A stretch of DNA of 64,000 nucleotides from Bradyrhizobium hereditatis (GCF_020329435.1 NZ_JAGKJK010000004.1:62001-126000); one strand, 5' to 3'; counted from the stretch's first letter, positions 18,809 through 28,025 are shown. Translations and numbers: made by a program. Notes: generated by a model not told the origin, from the letters alone.

Positions 18809-18823
18809 GTTATGTTTTATAAC
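18809..18823. promoter_or_regulatory. Candidate MarR/CouR operator before the couAB operon
   Basis: GTTATGTTTTATAAC, arms GTTAT and ATAAC, 28 bases upstream of the crotonase ATG. It matches the pobA palindrome at 12 of 15 positions. Confidence 0.55.
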
Positions 18824-18911
18824 GATTTTTGGAGATGGGAGTCAAGGTGGTTGTTGGGCCTGCCAAGTGCGCCCGACAGTCTTCGGCGGAGCTTCGAGTA
18901 CGCGCACACCC

Positions 18912-18986
18912 CGTCATTGCGGGCGCAGCGAAGCAATCCATGGCTCGGCGCGGGGATAGATGGGTTGCTTCGTCGCTGCAATGACG
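18912..18986. repeat. Intergenic palindrome, GTCATTGCGGGCGCAGCG family
   Basis: CGTCATTGCGGGCGCAGCG at the left and CGTCGCTGCAATGACG at the right, with AAGCAATCCA and TGGGTTGCTT inside. It occupies much of the gap between the DUF3237 and crotonase genes. Confidence 0.7.
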
Positions 18987-19002
18987 CGCTGAGAACGGTG
19001 GC

Positions 19003-19464
19003 TCACAACACCTGATGCACGTCGATGACGACGTGGTCGGTGTGGCGGGCGGCGGAGCCGATGAAGAGGCTTTCCATCAGCCAGCGATATTGGGGAGCGC
19101 CGGTCTCGAATCTCGGGACAGTGCGGAAATAGATCAGCTTGGGATCGACGGGTTCGCCGCGCTTGAGCTTTTGCAGGAGCTCGACGGGGCCGAAGCGCAG
19201 GCCCTTGTTCTCGACATAGACCACCGCGCCGTCATCGGTCTCGAAGGCGTATTTCGCTTCCAGTTCGATCAACTCGTTCGGGCGGATGATCTGGAAGTCG
19301 GCGCCGAAGGGGAGAACCTTGCCGTCGACCTTTTCGCCTTTCACCTCGCCGCCAGTTATCGGAATGATCCGGCGCACGCCGGTGCCGATCTCGCCCGCTG
19401 ACGTCACCTCGCCGATCCGCACGGTGATGGTGAAGACGTATCTGGTCTCGAGCTGCGGGCTCAT
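19003..19464 (-). CDS. DUF3237 domain protein at the end of the TRAP operon
   Basis: 153-residue protein that matches the DUF3237 family in pattern: FTITVRIGEV start, GTGVRRIIPITGGEVKGEKVDG, GADFQIIRPNELIELEAKY, and YFRTVPRFETG before the end. The family is a small beta-barrel of unknown activity, often found near aromatic or steroid catabolic genes. It starts 10 bases after the DctM stop and is therefore the fourth gene of the TRAP operon. A role in processing or carrying the imported aromatic acid is possible but not shown. No signal peptide, so cytosolic. Confidence 0.8.
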   Translation of the reverse strand: MSPQLETRYVFTITVRIGEVTSAGEIGTGVRRIIPITGGEVKGEKVDGKVLPFGADFQIIRPNELIELEAKYAFETDDGAVVYVENKGLRFGPVELLQKLKRGEPVDPKLIYFRTVPRFETGAPQYRWLMESLFIGSAARHTDHVVIDVHQVL

Positions 19465-19474
19465 CGTAGCGATC

Positions 19475-20791
19475 CTATCCCGCCATGCGCTGCGGCAGCC
19501 ACAGCGCCAATATCGGAAATGCGATCAGGATCACGAGCCGGATCAGGTCCGTCACGACGAACGGCATTACGCCGCGGAAGATCGTAGCGAATGACACGTT
19601 CTCGACGACGCTCTTGATGACAAAGACATTCATGCCGATCGGCGGCGAGATGAGGCCGAGCTCGACCGTCATCACGATGATCACGCCGAACCAGATCGGG
19701 TCGAAGCCGAGATGCATGATGACCGGAAAGATGATCGGCACCGTCAGGATGATCATGGCCATCGCATCCATCAGACAACCGAGCACCAGATACATTATCA
19801 TGATCAGAGCAAGGATGCCGTAGGGACCGAGGCCGGTGCCGGTGAGAAGTTCCGTGACCTTCTGCGGGGTCTGCGTCACTGTCAGGAAATAACCGAAGAT
19901 CAGCGCCCCGATCAGTACCGTGAACACCGCAGCCGCGGTGCGTGTCGCCTGCAGCAACGAGGCCAGGATCTTTTCTTTGTTCAGCCGTCCCGTCAGAACG
20001 CCAATCAGGAACGCGCCGGTGGCGCCGACGCCGCCTGCCTCAGTTGGCGTAAAACGCGGCAGAAATGGCAATCCGTACAGCCCGCCGATCACGAAGATGA
20101 ACAGCAGCACCGGCGCCCAGATGTTCTTCAGGCCGGCGAAGCGCTCACGCCATTTCGTGTGCGGGCCCGCCGGCAGAAAGTCAGGCCGAAACCAGCCGAT
20201 CAGCGCAATCGTAAGCATGTACATGGCAATAGCGAGCAGGCCGGGGATAATGCCGGCGATGAACAGCTTGCCGATGTCCTGTTCGGTGATGATCCCGTAG
20301 ACGGCGAGCACGGTAGACGGCGGCAGCATGGCGCCTAGCGTGCCACCGGCCGCAATTACGCCTGTGGCAAAGGATTGCGGGTAGCCATAGCGCCGCATTT
20401 CCGGATAGGCCACTGCCGAAAAGGTGGCGGCGGTGGCGACCGACGAGCCGCAGATCGCGGCAAAGCCGCCACAGGCCCCGACGGTTGCAATGCCGAGCCC
20501 GCCGCGGAGATGGCCGACAAATCCGTTGGCAGCGCGGAACAATTCGCGGCTCATGCCAGAATTGCTGACGAACGCCCCCATCAACAGGAACATCGGGATC
20601 ACGCCGAAAGTGTAGTCGGTGACCGTGCGCATGGAGGTCTGGCCGACCAGTTTCAGCGCCGGGGTGAAGCCGACGAGGTAACCGAAGCCGCAGACGCCGA
20701 CGAGGCCCATCGCCATGCCAACGGGCACGCGGAGCAGCATCAGCGCAAACAGCGCGACGAATCCGATGACGGCGACGGCATCTGTACTCAT
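19475..20791 (-). CDS. dctM: TRAP transporter large permease, DctM family
   Basis: 438-residue inner-membrane protein with about a dozen hydrophobic segments. Family motifs are LLRVPVGMAMGLVGVCGF at the N-terminus, PMFLLMGAFVSNSG, GGTLGAMLPPSTVLAVYG and LISPPIGMNVFVIKS near the C-terminus. It forms the transport channel of a sodium-coupled TRAP importer. It begins 6 bases after the small permease. Together with dctP and dctQ it is the likely counterpart of TarPQM, a p-coumarate/aromatic TRAP system of R. palustris; substrate assignment is from context. Confidence 0.94.
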   Translation of the reverse strand: MSTDAVAVIGFVALFALMLLRVPVGMAMGLVGVCGFGYLVGFTPALKLVGQTSMRTVTDYTFGVIPMFLLMGAFVSNSGMSRELFRAANGFVGHLRGGLGIATVGACGGFAAICGSSVATAATFSAVAYPEMRRYGYPQSFATGVIAAGGTLGAMLPPSTVLAVYGIITEQDIGKLFIAGIIPGLLAIAMYMLTIALIGWFRPDFLPAGPHTKWRERFAGLKNIWAPVLLFIFVIGGLYGLPFLPRFTPTEAGGVGATGAFLIGVLTGRLNKEKILASLLQATRTAAAVFTVLIGALIFGYFLTVTQTPQKVTELLTGTGLGPYGILALIMIMYLVLGCLMDAMAMIILTVPIIFPVIMHLGFDPIWFGVIIVMTVELGLISPPIGMNVFVIKSVVENVSFATIFRGVMPFVVTDLIRLVILIAFPILALWLPQRMAG

Positions 20792-20797
20792 GTGGGC

Positions 20798-21307
20798 CTA
20801 CTCTACCGTCTTGACCTTGGCGTCATGGATGTCTTCGGGGTGGAAAATCAGCCGGTAGGTGCGGATCGCGATCAAGAGCACCGCAGCGCCATCGCCGGCC
20901 CAGGCAATCGCGAAGAACGGCCAGGTCGGCATGTGCATGTCGAAGGTGAGGACGTTGTCGTTATAGGTGGTGCGCACCTTGTCGAACAAGGTATAGGTCT
21001 GCACCGTCACGACGAAGAGCAGCACCAGCGTCGCGAACACGTCGATCATGCGCTGATATTTCGGGCCGACATTGGCCCAGACCAGATCGACGGTGATGTG
21101 ACCGCCGCGATAGCTGGTGGCGGCAATGCCCCAGAAGATCAGAATGCCGAGCAGCATCCGCCCGATGTCGAAGGCGTCGGGGATCGAATAGTTGAAGGTA
21201 TTTCGCAAGAGGACGCCGATGAAGATGTTGAGCGCCACGATACCGACGAAGCCGGCGGCGATCCATTCGATGGTGTCGATGAAACGATCCATCCACGCGC
21301 GATTCAT
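20798..21307 (-). CDS. dctQ: TRAP transporter small permease, DctQ family
   Basis: 169-residue membrane protein with four hydrophobic segments (residues about 12-33, 45-65, 88-108 and 133-150), the standard DctQ layout. MNRAWMDRFIDTIEW at the N-terminus is typical. It sits between the binding protein gene and dctM. Confidence 0.9.
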   Translation of the reverse strand: MNRAWMDRFIDTIEWIAAGFVGIVALNIFIGVLLRNTFNYSIPDAFDIGRMLLGILIFWGIAATSYRGGHITVDLVWANVGPKYQRMIDVFATLVLLFVVTVQTYTLFDKVRTTYNDNVLTFDMHMPTWPFFAIAWAGDGAAVLLIAIRTYRLIFHPEDIHDAKVKTVE

Positions 21308-21384
21308 GTCCGCTCCGAACGGCTGGCGATGGCAGGGAGTAACGGCGGCAGTAATCTCCTGCCGCCGCGAAGTTATTTACGATT

Positions 21385-22401
21385 CTACTGCGCGAGCGCG
21401 TTGTACTTGGTCAGCGAGGCCTTGAGCTCGGCGAGCGCCGCATCCGGGTCGCCGCCGTTCTTCCTGACGCCATCGCCCCAGGTCTTGACCAGAGGCTCGG
21501 CGGCCTTCTTCCAAAGTCCGATCTGTTCGGGCGTAAGCTGATAAACCTCGTGGTTGGGCTCCGCCTTGATCTTCGCGATCCCGGCGTCCTCCATCTTGCC
21601 CCAGTGCTCGCCGACCTTGCCGGCGGTCTCGGTGTTGCAGTTGTTGTCGATCGCCTTCTTCTGCTTGTCGGACATCTGGTTGTACTTGTCCTTGTTGATG
21701 ACGAAGGCAAAGGTCGTAACATAAAGCGGCGCCTCCATATCGTACTTCGTCACCTTGTCGATGCCGAACAGCAACAGCGAGCCCCACGGGAAGGTGACGG
21801 CGTCGGCGACGCCGCGCTCGATGATGTCGCGGACCTCAGGCGCGGACGATTGCACGTTGGTGCCGCCGAGCTGGGTGACGAAATTGGCCATGGTGGCGTG
21901 GGCGGGACGGATCTTCATGCCCTTGATGTCGTCGGGCACGACGATCTTCTTGGTGCGCGAATGGAACGACGAGGGCGAATGGACGAAGGCGAGACAGAAC
22001 TTGACGTCCTTCATCTCCTTCTCGGCATATTTGCGGTACCAGGCGTCGAGCGCCATCGAGCCGCCCTTGGCGTCCGACATCAGGAACGGCAGTTCGCCGG
22101 CGCCGATGATCGGGAAACGCCCGGGCTGATAGCCGGGGTTGACGTAGGTGACGTCGGCGATGCCGTCGCGCGCCATGTCGTAATGGTCGAACGCCTTGCC
22201 GAGTTGCTGGGCCGGGAACACCTTGGACTTGATGGTGCCGCCGGATTCCTTTTCGACCGCGGCCGCCCAATCTTCCAGCGACTTCTGCAGGGGATGCGAG
22301 GCCGGCACCCAGTGCGAAATCTTAAGATCGAAGGTCTTTTCCTGCGCCAGCGCAGGCGTCACGCTGGCGGCCAGCAGCATCGCCAGTAATGCTTTCCTCA
22401 T
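21385..22401 (-). CDS. dctP: TRAP transporter substrate-binding protein, DctP family
   Basis: Periplasmic binding protein of about 338 residues. The signal peptide MRKALLAMLLAASVTPALAQ is followed by EKTFDLKISHWVPASHPLQ, the usual DctP N-terminus. The carboxylate-binding Arg is expected in MKIRPAHATMANF. The start is set at 22401, which has AAGGGAG about 9 bases before it; ATG 22407 and a start at 22422 are also in frame. First gene of the TRAP-DUF3237 operon. Two GTTAnnTAAC palindromes lie just upstream (22448-22469). Confidence 0.92.
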   Translation of the reverse strand: MRKALLAMLLAASVTPALAQEKTFDLKISHWVPASHPLQKSLEDWAAAVEKESGGTIKSKVFPAQQLGKAFDHYDMARDGIADVTYVNPGYQPGRFPIIGAGELPFLMSDAKGGSMALDAWYRKYAEKEMKDVKFCLAFVHSPSSFHSRTKKIVVPDDIKGMKIRPAHATMANFVTQLGGTNVQSSAPEVRDIIERGVADAVTFPWGSLLLFGIDKVTKYDMEAPLYVTTFAFVINKDKYNQMSDKQKKAIDNNCNTETAGKVGEHWGKMEDAGIAKIKAEPNHEVYQLTPEQIGLWKKAAEPLVKTWGDGVRKNGGDPDAALAELKASLTKYNALAQ

Positions 22402-22447
22402 CGGCATCCTCTCCCTTTGCACGCGGGCTGTTCGATCGCCCGGTCTC

Positions 22448-22469
22448 GTTAATTAACATGTTATCTAAC
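22448..22469. promoter_or_regulatory. Paired palindromes before the TRAP operon
   Basis: GTTAATTAAC (22448-22457) and GTTATCTAAC (22460-22469), separated by AT. Both have the form GTTAnnTAAC. They share half-sites with the GTTAT...ATAAC elements of the island but differ in spacing, so they may serve the same or a different regulator. Confidence 0.45.
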
Positions 22470-22582
22470 TCGTGCGCGTTTTCAAGGCGGACATTCTTAC
22501 CGCAGCATCTCGTTCTCCGTCCGTCTGTGCACTGTCGCGAACTACACCCGTTCTGACAGCGCGAATGACCTTTGCCAAAACC

Positions 22583-23830
<1,248 letters not shown>

Positions 23831-23841
23831 GGCGTTGGACC

Positions 23842-23877
23842 CGTAGGGTGGACACGCCTCGCTTTGCCCACCCTACG
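23842..23877. repeat. Intergenic palindrome, TAGGGTGG family (short)
   Basis: CGTAGGGTG at the left and CACCCTACG at the right, just after pobA. Longer relatives are at 31310, 42025, 43388, 44763, 46016 and 63622. Confidence 0.7.
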
Positions 23878-23902
23878 GCGGGTTGCTTTCGCAACTTTCG
23901 TC

Positions 23903-24001
23903 GTCATACCCCGCGAATGCGGGGTATCCAGTACGCCGCGGCTCCTCGTCTTATCGCTGACGTCTCTGGATACTGGGTCACCCGCTTTCGCGGGTGACGA
24001 C
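23903..24001. repeat. Intergenic palindrome, GTCATACCCCGC family
   Basis: Starts GTCATACCCCGCGAATGCGG and ends CCGCTTTCGCGGGTGACGAC. Related to the element at 13351-13482. Confidence 0.7.
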
Positions 24002-24116
24002 AAGTGTGCTCATTTCAAACAGCCGTCGTAATGCCGTTTAAAACTTTGTAGGTGGTGACTTCGCACCGCGCGTTGCGTTCAATGATGCGAAAACAACATT
24101 ACGACGCGAGCTGCAA

Positions 24117-24545
24117 ATGGCAACCACCGATATCCCAGCGGGTTTCGAGCCTCACACCCGCAAAAGCCCGCTGACTGATCCCTGGGAGCCGCTTTACTCG
24201 AAGCGGACCGACAATGCCATCATCATCGGGCTGCGCCTGGCAAAGCCGCACACCAACGGCCGCGGCCTGATCCATGGCGGGCTGATCGCGGCGCTGGCCG
24301 ACAACGCGATGGGCCATAGCTGCGCTCACGTGATGGGCGGGGTGTCGTCGCTGGTGACGATCAGCCTTGCCGTCGATTTCGTCGGCACCGCAGAAGTCGG
24401 ACAGTGGCTCGCGGTCGAGAGCGAGGTGGTCAAGACCGGCAAGACGATCTGCTTCGCTCAGAGCCTGATCAAGGCCGACGATGTCGTGATCGCGCGGGCG
24501 AACGCGACGTTTCGCGTGGTGCCGAAGAAGGAGCAGGTCGACTAG
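24117..24545 (+). CDS. PaaI-family acyl-CoA thioesterase
   Basis: 142-residue hotdog-fold thioesterase. The HGG motif in NGRGLIHGGLIAALADNAMG is the catalytic helix of the PaaI/YbdB group, followed by SLAVDFVGTAEVG. It overlaps the 3' end of the LysR gene on the other strand by 4 bases (24542-24545). The acyl-CoA it releases is unknown; it could serve the neighbouring aromatic island by clearing stalled CoA esters, as PaaI does for phenylacetate, but it stands as a single gene. Confidence 0.88.
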   Translation: MATTDIPAGFEPHTRKSPLTDPWEPLYSKRTDNAIIIGLRLAKPHTNGRGLIHGGLIAALADNAMGHSCAHVMGGVSSLVTISLAVDFVGTAEVGQWLAVESEVVKTGKTICFAQSLIKADDVVIARANATFRVVPKKEQVD

Positions 24546-25435
24546 CCGAAATGCCAGTCGGCCATTTCGGTGACGAGATCGATGAAGGTGCGCACTTTCG
24601 CCGAGAGCAGCCGCGAGGTCGGATAGACGATGTGGATCGGCAATGCCGGCTGCTCAAACGGAGCCAGCACGATTTTGAGCCGGCCTGCGCGCAGCGATTC
24701 GGCGGCCTGATAGGCCAGCACGCGCGTCAGCCCGCCGTCCGCTTCCGCGTATTGGATCGCGGCATCCGAACTGTTGGTGGCAAAGCGTGGTGTGCTCGCG
24801 ATGCGGATCTCGCTGTTGTCCTCGACGAAGCGCCAGTCGAGCGCCGCGGTCATGGCGCCGAACTGGATCGTGTCGTGCGCGGGAATGTCCGCCGGCCGCC
24901 TCGGCTCGCCGCGCTGCTTGAGATAGCCCGGCGAGGCCACCACGATCCGCCGCATCTCGCCGACATGGCGCGCCACCAGCGTTGAATCGGGCAGATGGCC
25001 GATCCTGACGGCGAGATCGACGCCGTCCTCGACGAGGTTGATCACGCGGTCCGACAAACGGAGGTCGACGGCGACGTCGGGATACCGCTTCAGATAGGCG
25101 GTCACGATTTCGCTGACATGGAGCCGGCCAAACCCGACCGGCGCCGAGATGACGAGTTGCCCTTCCGGCCGGGTGCGCTCGCCCTCGACCGCCCCTTCCG
25201 CCTCCGCGACATCGGCCAAAATCCGCCGCGCCCGCTCCAGGTAACGGGCGCCGGCATCCGTCAGCGTCACCTGCCGCGTGGTCCGTTGCAATAATCGCGC
25301 GCCGAGGCGCTCCTCCAGCGCCGCGATCAGCCGCGTAACGCCTGATGGCGACAGGCCGAGCTTGCGAGCCGCAGGGGCAAAGCCGCGCAGGTCGGCCACC
25401 GCGACAAAGGCCTCCATGGCATCGAGCCGGTCCAT
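24542..25435 (-). CDS. LysR family transcriptional regulator
   Basis: 297-residue regulator. The HTH is at the N-terminus (MDRLDAMEAFVAVADLRGF, then LGLSPSGVTRLIAALEERLG), followed by a substrate-binding-like effector domain. ATG 25435 is preferred: a TTG at 25471 would add 12 residues with three Cys and would place the palindrome at 25443-25457 inside the gene. It is divergent from the FMN-binding protein at 25554, the usual layout for a LysR regulator and its target. The effector is unknown. Confidence 0.92.
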   Translation of the reverse strand: MDRLDAMEAFVAVADLRGFAPAARKLGLSPSGVTRLIAALEERLGARLLQRTTRQVTLTDAGARYLERARRILADVAEAEGAVEGERTRPEGQLVISAPVGFGRLHVSEIVTAYLKRYPDVAVDLRLSDRVINLVEDGVDLAVRIGHLPDSTLVARHVGEMRRIVVASPGYLKQRGEPRRPADIPAHDTIQFGAMTAALDWRFVEDNSEIRIASTPRFATNSSDAAIQYAEADGGLTRVLAYQAAESLRAGRLKIVLAPFEQPALPIHIVYPTSRLLSAKVRTFIDLVTEMADWHFG

Positions 25436-25442
25436 GGCACTA

Positions 25443-25457
25443 TTGCATATATGGCAA
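25443..25457. promoter_or_regulatory. LysR-type box between divergent genes
   Basis: TTGC-ATATATG-GCAA, a dyad containing the T-N11-A pattern, 8 bases before the LysR start and about 97 before the flavoprotein start. Confidence 0.5.
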
Positions 25458-25553
25458 CAGTGAAGTGTCAATTCCCATGATTGTTTAAGCTACGGAAACG
25501 CCCATTTTGCAAGCCGAAGGACGACCGTTTTGGCGCTCCGTGCGGAGGCTCAG

Positions 25554-26177
25554 ATGCCTGACGTTCACACCTATTCCAGCGATGTAGCGTTCACGCCGGC
25601 CGTGAAGGCGATCCAGGCCCGCAAGGGCTCACGCGAGGCCTATGCCGGCGTCGAAGCGCGCGGCGGCTGGCGCACCGAAATCGACGAAAATCTCGCCGGC
25701 TTTCTGGCGGAGACCACGAGCTTCTATCTTGCAACTGCCTCGGCCGATGGCCAGCCCTACATCCAGCACCGCGGCGGGCCGAAGGGCTTTGTCAACATCA
25801 TCGACAAGAACACGATCGCCTTTGCCGATTACAGCGGCAACCGGCAGTACATCACGCAAGGCAATCTCTCGGAGAATCCGAAGGCGCATATTTTCGTGAT
25901 GGACTATGCGCATCGCCGGCGGGTGAAGATCTGGGGCGAGGCGCGCGTTGTCGAAGACGATCCGGCCTTGACGGAAGCGCTGATGCCGAGGGGTTACAAG
26001 GCGCGGCCCGAGCAGGTCATCTTGTTCCGGATCTCGGCGTGGGACACCAACTGCCCGCAACACATCCCGCAGAAGTTCGATGCCGCAGATGTCGCGCAGG
26101 CGCTGGCCGTGCGCGACGCCCGTATCGCCGAGCTCGAGCACGAGCTGGCAGCCCTGAAGGGCCAGCCCGCGCCGTAG
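25554..26177 (+). CDS. Pyridoxamine 5'-phosphate oxidase-like FMN-binding protein
   Basis: 207-residue split-barrel flavoprotein. FLAETTSFYLATASADGQPYIQHRGGPKG and the strand IAFADYSGNRQYITQGNLSEN are the FMN-binding core of PPOX-type proteins. The C-terminus is a charged helix (DARIAELEHELAALKG), possibly coiled coil. The ATG at 25554 has GGAGG 5 bases before it; an in-frame TTG at 25530 lacks a site. It is divergent from the LysR gene, which likely controls it. The substrate is unknown; such proteins often reduce F420- or FMN-linked small molecules or protect against redox stress. Confidence 0.85.
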   Translation: MPDVHTYSSDVAFTPAVKAIQARKGSREAYAGVEARGGWRTEIDENLAGFLAETTSFYLATASADGQPYIQHRGGPKGFVNIIDKNTIAFADYSGNRQYITQGNLSENPKAHIFVMDYAHRRRVKIWGEARVVEDDPALTEALMPRGYKARPEQVILFRISAWDTNCPQHIPQKFDAADVAQALAVRDARIAELEHELAALKGQPAP

Positions 26178-26906
26178 TTAGGCGGCCTGCTGCACCGGCG
26201 ACCAGGCGAATTCCGGGTAATACAACAGCATCATCCGGTCGACGTAGGCGGTGAGATTGTCGAACTGCTCGGTCCGCTGCCGCAGCACCGACTCGAAGAA
26301 CGGCGTCAGGATTCCCGCGAGCATGCCGAACGCCGTCGCATCCAGGCCGCATGGCGTCTCCCCCATCAGGAACGGCTTGTCGCCAAGCTGGACCGACAGC
26401 GCAAACAGCGAGCGCATGGCAAGATCGATATCCTCATCGGGCGCGTGACGGCCGAGGCCGCTCAAGAGGTAGTTCTCGGCGACGCGAAACTGGGCGTCCT
26501 CGCGCATCTTCTCACGCAGATGCAGCGGCGCGCTGTCGAAGAAGTGCGAAGGGCCTTTGGCGAAATTGTCACCGTCGACCCAGCGCGCGCCGACCAGCGC
26601 CCAGTAGACATGATGCTCCATCATCCGCTCGAACGCCCAGGCCTGCGCGCGCGCCTGCAGGCTGAGCGGCGCATCGAAATCGAAGCCGTATTTGGCTTCC
26701 AGATGCGCGCGGATGAAGGTGGAATCGGCGATGGTCTCGGCGTCGTCGACGATGTAGGGGAGTTGCCCCTTCGGGGAGGACGGCGGTTTGGCCCTCTCCT
26801 TGCGATAGGCAAGGCCGGCCATCTTGAGCTGAACCTCGGTCTTGGTCACAAAGGGGCTGATCTCCGGCAGGCCGAAGCCCGCGCCGAAGCCGTAAAGCGT
26901 AATCAT
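26178..26906 (-). CDS. Glutathione S-transferase family protein
   Basis: 242-residue GST-like protein. The N-terminal thioredoxin-like part begins MITLYGFGAGFGLPEISPF and includes KGQLPYIVDDAETIADST, the cis-Pro and Asp/Ser glutathione-binding region. The C-terminal helical domain ends GLDATAFGMLAGILTPFF. The start is ATG 26906; a longer open frame to 27089 overlaps a regulatory palindrome and a small gene, and has no family resemblance. It abuts the end of the flavoprotein gene on the other strand. A 22-bp palindrome 52 bases upstream (26959-26980) is repeated in front of the WYL regulator, so regulation by that protein is likely. Confidence 0.85.
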   Translation of the reverse strand: MITLYGFGAGFGLPEISPFVTKTEVQLKMAGLAYRKERAKPPSSPKGQLPYIVDDAETIADSTFIRAHLEAKYGFDFDAPLSLQARAQAWAFERMMEHHVYWALVGARWVDGDNFAKGPSHFFDSAPLHLREKMREDAQFRVAENYLLSGLGRHAPDEDIDLAMRSLFALSVQLGDKPFLMGETPCGLDATAFGMLAGILTPFFESVLRQRTEQFDNLTAYVDRMMLLYYPEFAWSPVQQAA

Positions 26907-26958
26907 TGTCGGTCTCCCGATCTTCCCTGGAAACGTGGCCTCTGATCTAGCGGCCCCC

Positions 26959-26980
26959 TGCTGCCACCATGGTGTCAGCA
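26959..26980. promoter_or_regulatory. 22-bp palindrome, copy 1 (candidate WYL-regulator operator)
   Basis: Arms TGCTGCCA and TGTCAGCA around CCATGG; only one of the eleven base pairs of the dyad is broken. It overlaps the stop codon of the small gene 26975-27223 and lies 52 bases before the GST start. It matches copy 2 at 20 of 22 positions. Confidence 0.65.
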
Positions 26981-27223
26981 GCAGCAGTGCCGGCCGTGGG
27001 CTTCGTCCGCGCGCGGGGTGCGGGCCTTGCGCACCCAAGAGACGAGCTGCCTGTGTGCAAAGGCGCACAATGCGGTGAGCGAGCGCCAAGCCAGCTCAAG
27101 CATCGCCCAGCGCAGATCCATGGTGACGGTGTGGATGGAAACCAGCTGTTCCAATGCAAATCCGCGGGCATTTATCAGGGGCTTGCTGCTTCCCAAGGGG
27201 CCGAATTCGCTGAAAATCGTCAT
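26975..27223 (-). CDS. Small unknown protein with a Cys-Cys-Cys C-terminus
   Basis: 82 residues, beginning MTIFSEFGPLGSSKPL and ending HGRHCCC. The ATG has AAGGGA 8 bases before it, which is a good site for so small a gene. The middle (RWAMLELAWRSLTALCAFAH) is an amphipathic, hydrophobic helix, followed by a basic stretch WVRKARTPR. I do not recognise the family. It is divergent from the WYL regulator, with a palindrome in the shared promoter, and points into the GST gene 68 bases downstream. The terminal histidine and cysteines could bind metal or react with electrophiles, which would suit a GST neighbour, but this is speculation. Confidence 0.55.
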   Translation of the reverse strand: MTIFSEFGPLGSSKPLINARGFALEQLVSIHTVTMDLRWAMLELAWRSLTALCAFAHRQLVSWVRKARTPRADEAHGRHCCC

Positions 27224-27270
27224 GGACAAATTCCCTTCACTTGAGGTGTTGTCCCGATATACCGAACCCC

Positions 27271-27292
27271 TGCTGCCAACATGCTGTCAGCA
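27271..27292. promoter_or_regulatory. 22-bp palindrome, copy 2 (candidate WYL-regulator operator)
   Basis: Arms TGCTGCCA and TGTCAGCA around ACATGC, in the 103-base divergent promoter region between the small Cys gene and the WYL regulator, 35 bases before the regulator start. Confidence 0.65.
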
Positions 27293-27326
27293 TCGGGCGA
27301 ATGACCTTTAGAAAAGAGAACGAGCC

Positions 27327-28025
27327 ATGCGACGGGCCGACCGTCTGTTCCAGATCATTCAGGTGCTCCGGCGTAGCCGCAAACCCCTGACGGCGGACGC
27401 GATTGCCGCTGAGCTGGAGACGTCGAAGCGAACCATCTACCGCGATATAACGACGCTGATCGAGCAGCGGGTGCCGATCCGCGGAGAGGCCGGCGTCGGC
27501 TACATCCTGGAAAAGGGATTCGACCTGCCGCCCTTGATGCTGACGCCTGACGAGATCGAGGCCTGCGTGCTCGGCGCGCAATGGGTGGTCGGCCATGCCG
27601 ATCCCGCGCTGGCGCGCGCCGCGCAGGACCTGATGGCCAAGGTTGCCGAAACCGTACCGGAGCGCCTGCGGCCGTTCGTGCTGGAGCCCGCCAGTCGCGC
27701 CCGACGGGCCTGGAACCGGGAGCCCGACCGGATCGACATGGTGCGGACACGGGCGCAAATCCACGAGGGCAAGAAGATCACGCTGAACTATCGCGACGAG
27801 CATGGCCGCGACAGCCAGCGCACGATCTGGCCGATCGCAGTCGGCTATCACGAGGCGGTGCGGATCCTCGCGGCGTGGTGCGAACTGCGCAAGGATTTCC
27901 GCAGCTTCCGTACCGACCGCGTCGTCGATGCGGTCTATCATGACGAGAAGTATCCAGAGCGCCGCGACATCCTGCGCGCAAAATGGCGGCGCAGCCTGGT
28001 CTGGGAAGCGCCGAAAGATACCTGA
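27327..28025 (+). CDS. YafY-type HTH/WYL-domain transcriptional regulator
   Basis: 232 residues. The N-terminal HTH starts MRRADRLFQIIQVLRRSRKP with ADAIAAELETSKRTIYRDI as the recognition region. The C-terminal WYL domain contains ITLNYRDEHGRDSQRTIWP and ILAAWCELRKDFRSFRTDRV. Such proteins are usually repressors or activators of one or two neighbouring detoxification genes. The duplicated palindrome at its own promoter and before the GST gene fits autoregulation plus control of the GST and the small Cys-tailed protein. The signal it senses is unknown. Confidence 0.9.
   Translation: MRRADRLFQIIQVLRRSRKPLTADAIAAELETSKRTIYRDITTLIEQRVPIRGEAGVGYILEKGFDLPPLMLTPDEIEACVLGAQWVVGHADPALARAAQDLMAKVAETVPERLRPFVLEPASRARRAWNREPDRIDMVRTRAQIHEGKKITLNYRDEHGRDSQRTIWPIAVGYHEAVRILAAWCELRKDFRSFRTDRVVDAVYHDEKYPERRDILRAKWRRSLVWEAPKDT

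Noticed and set aside
20375..21541. 388-codon plus-strand frame across the TRAP permease genes
   Set aside because: Runs antisense through two well-supported membrane protein genes and consists mostly of His/Asp/Arg-rich shadow sequence.
23842..23877. Terminator of pobA
   Set aside because: The inverted repeat would form a stem but is not followed by a T run, and it belongs to a dispersed repeat family; a terminating role is not supported.
26907..27089. N-terminal extension of the GST
   Set aside because: Would run through the palindrome and the small Cys-tailed gene; residues have no GST character, while ATG 26906 begins exactly at the first GST strand.
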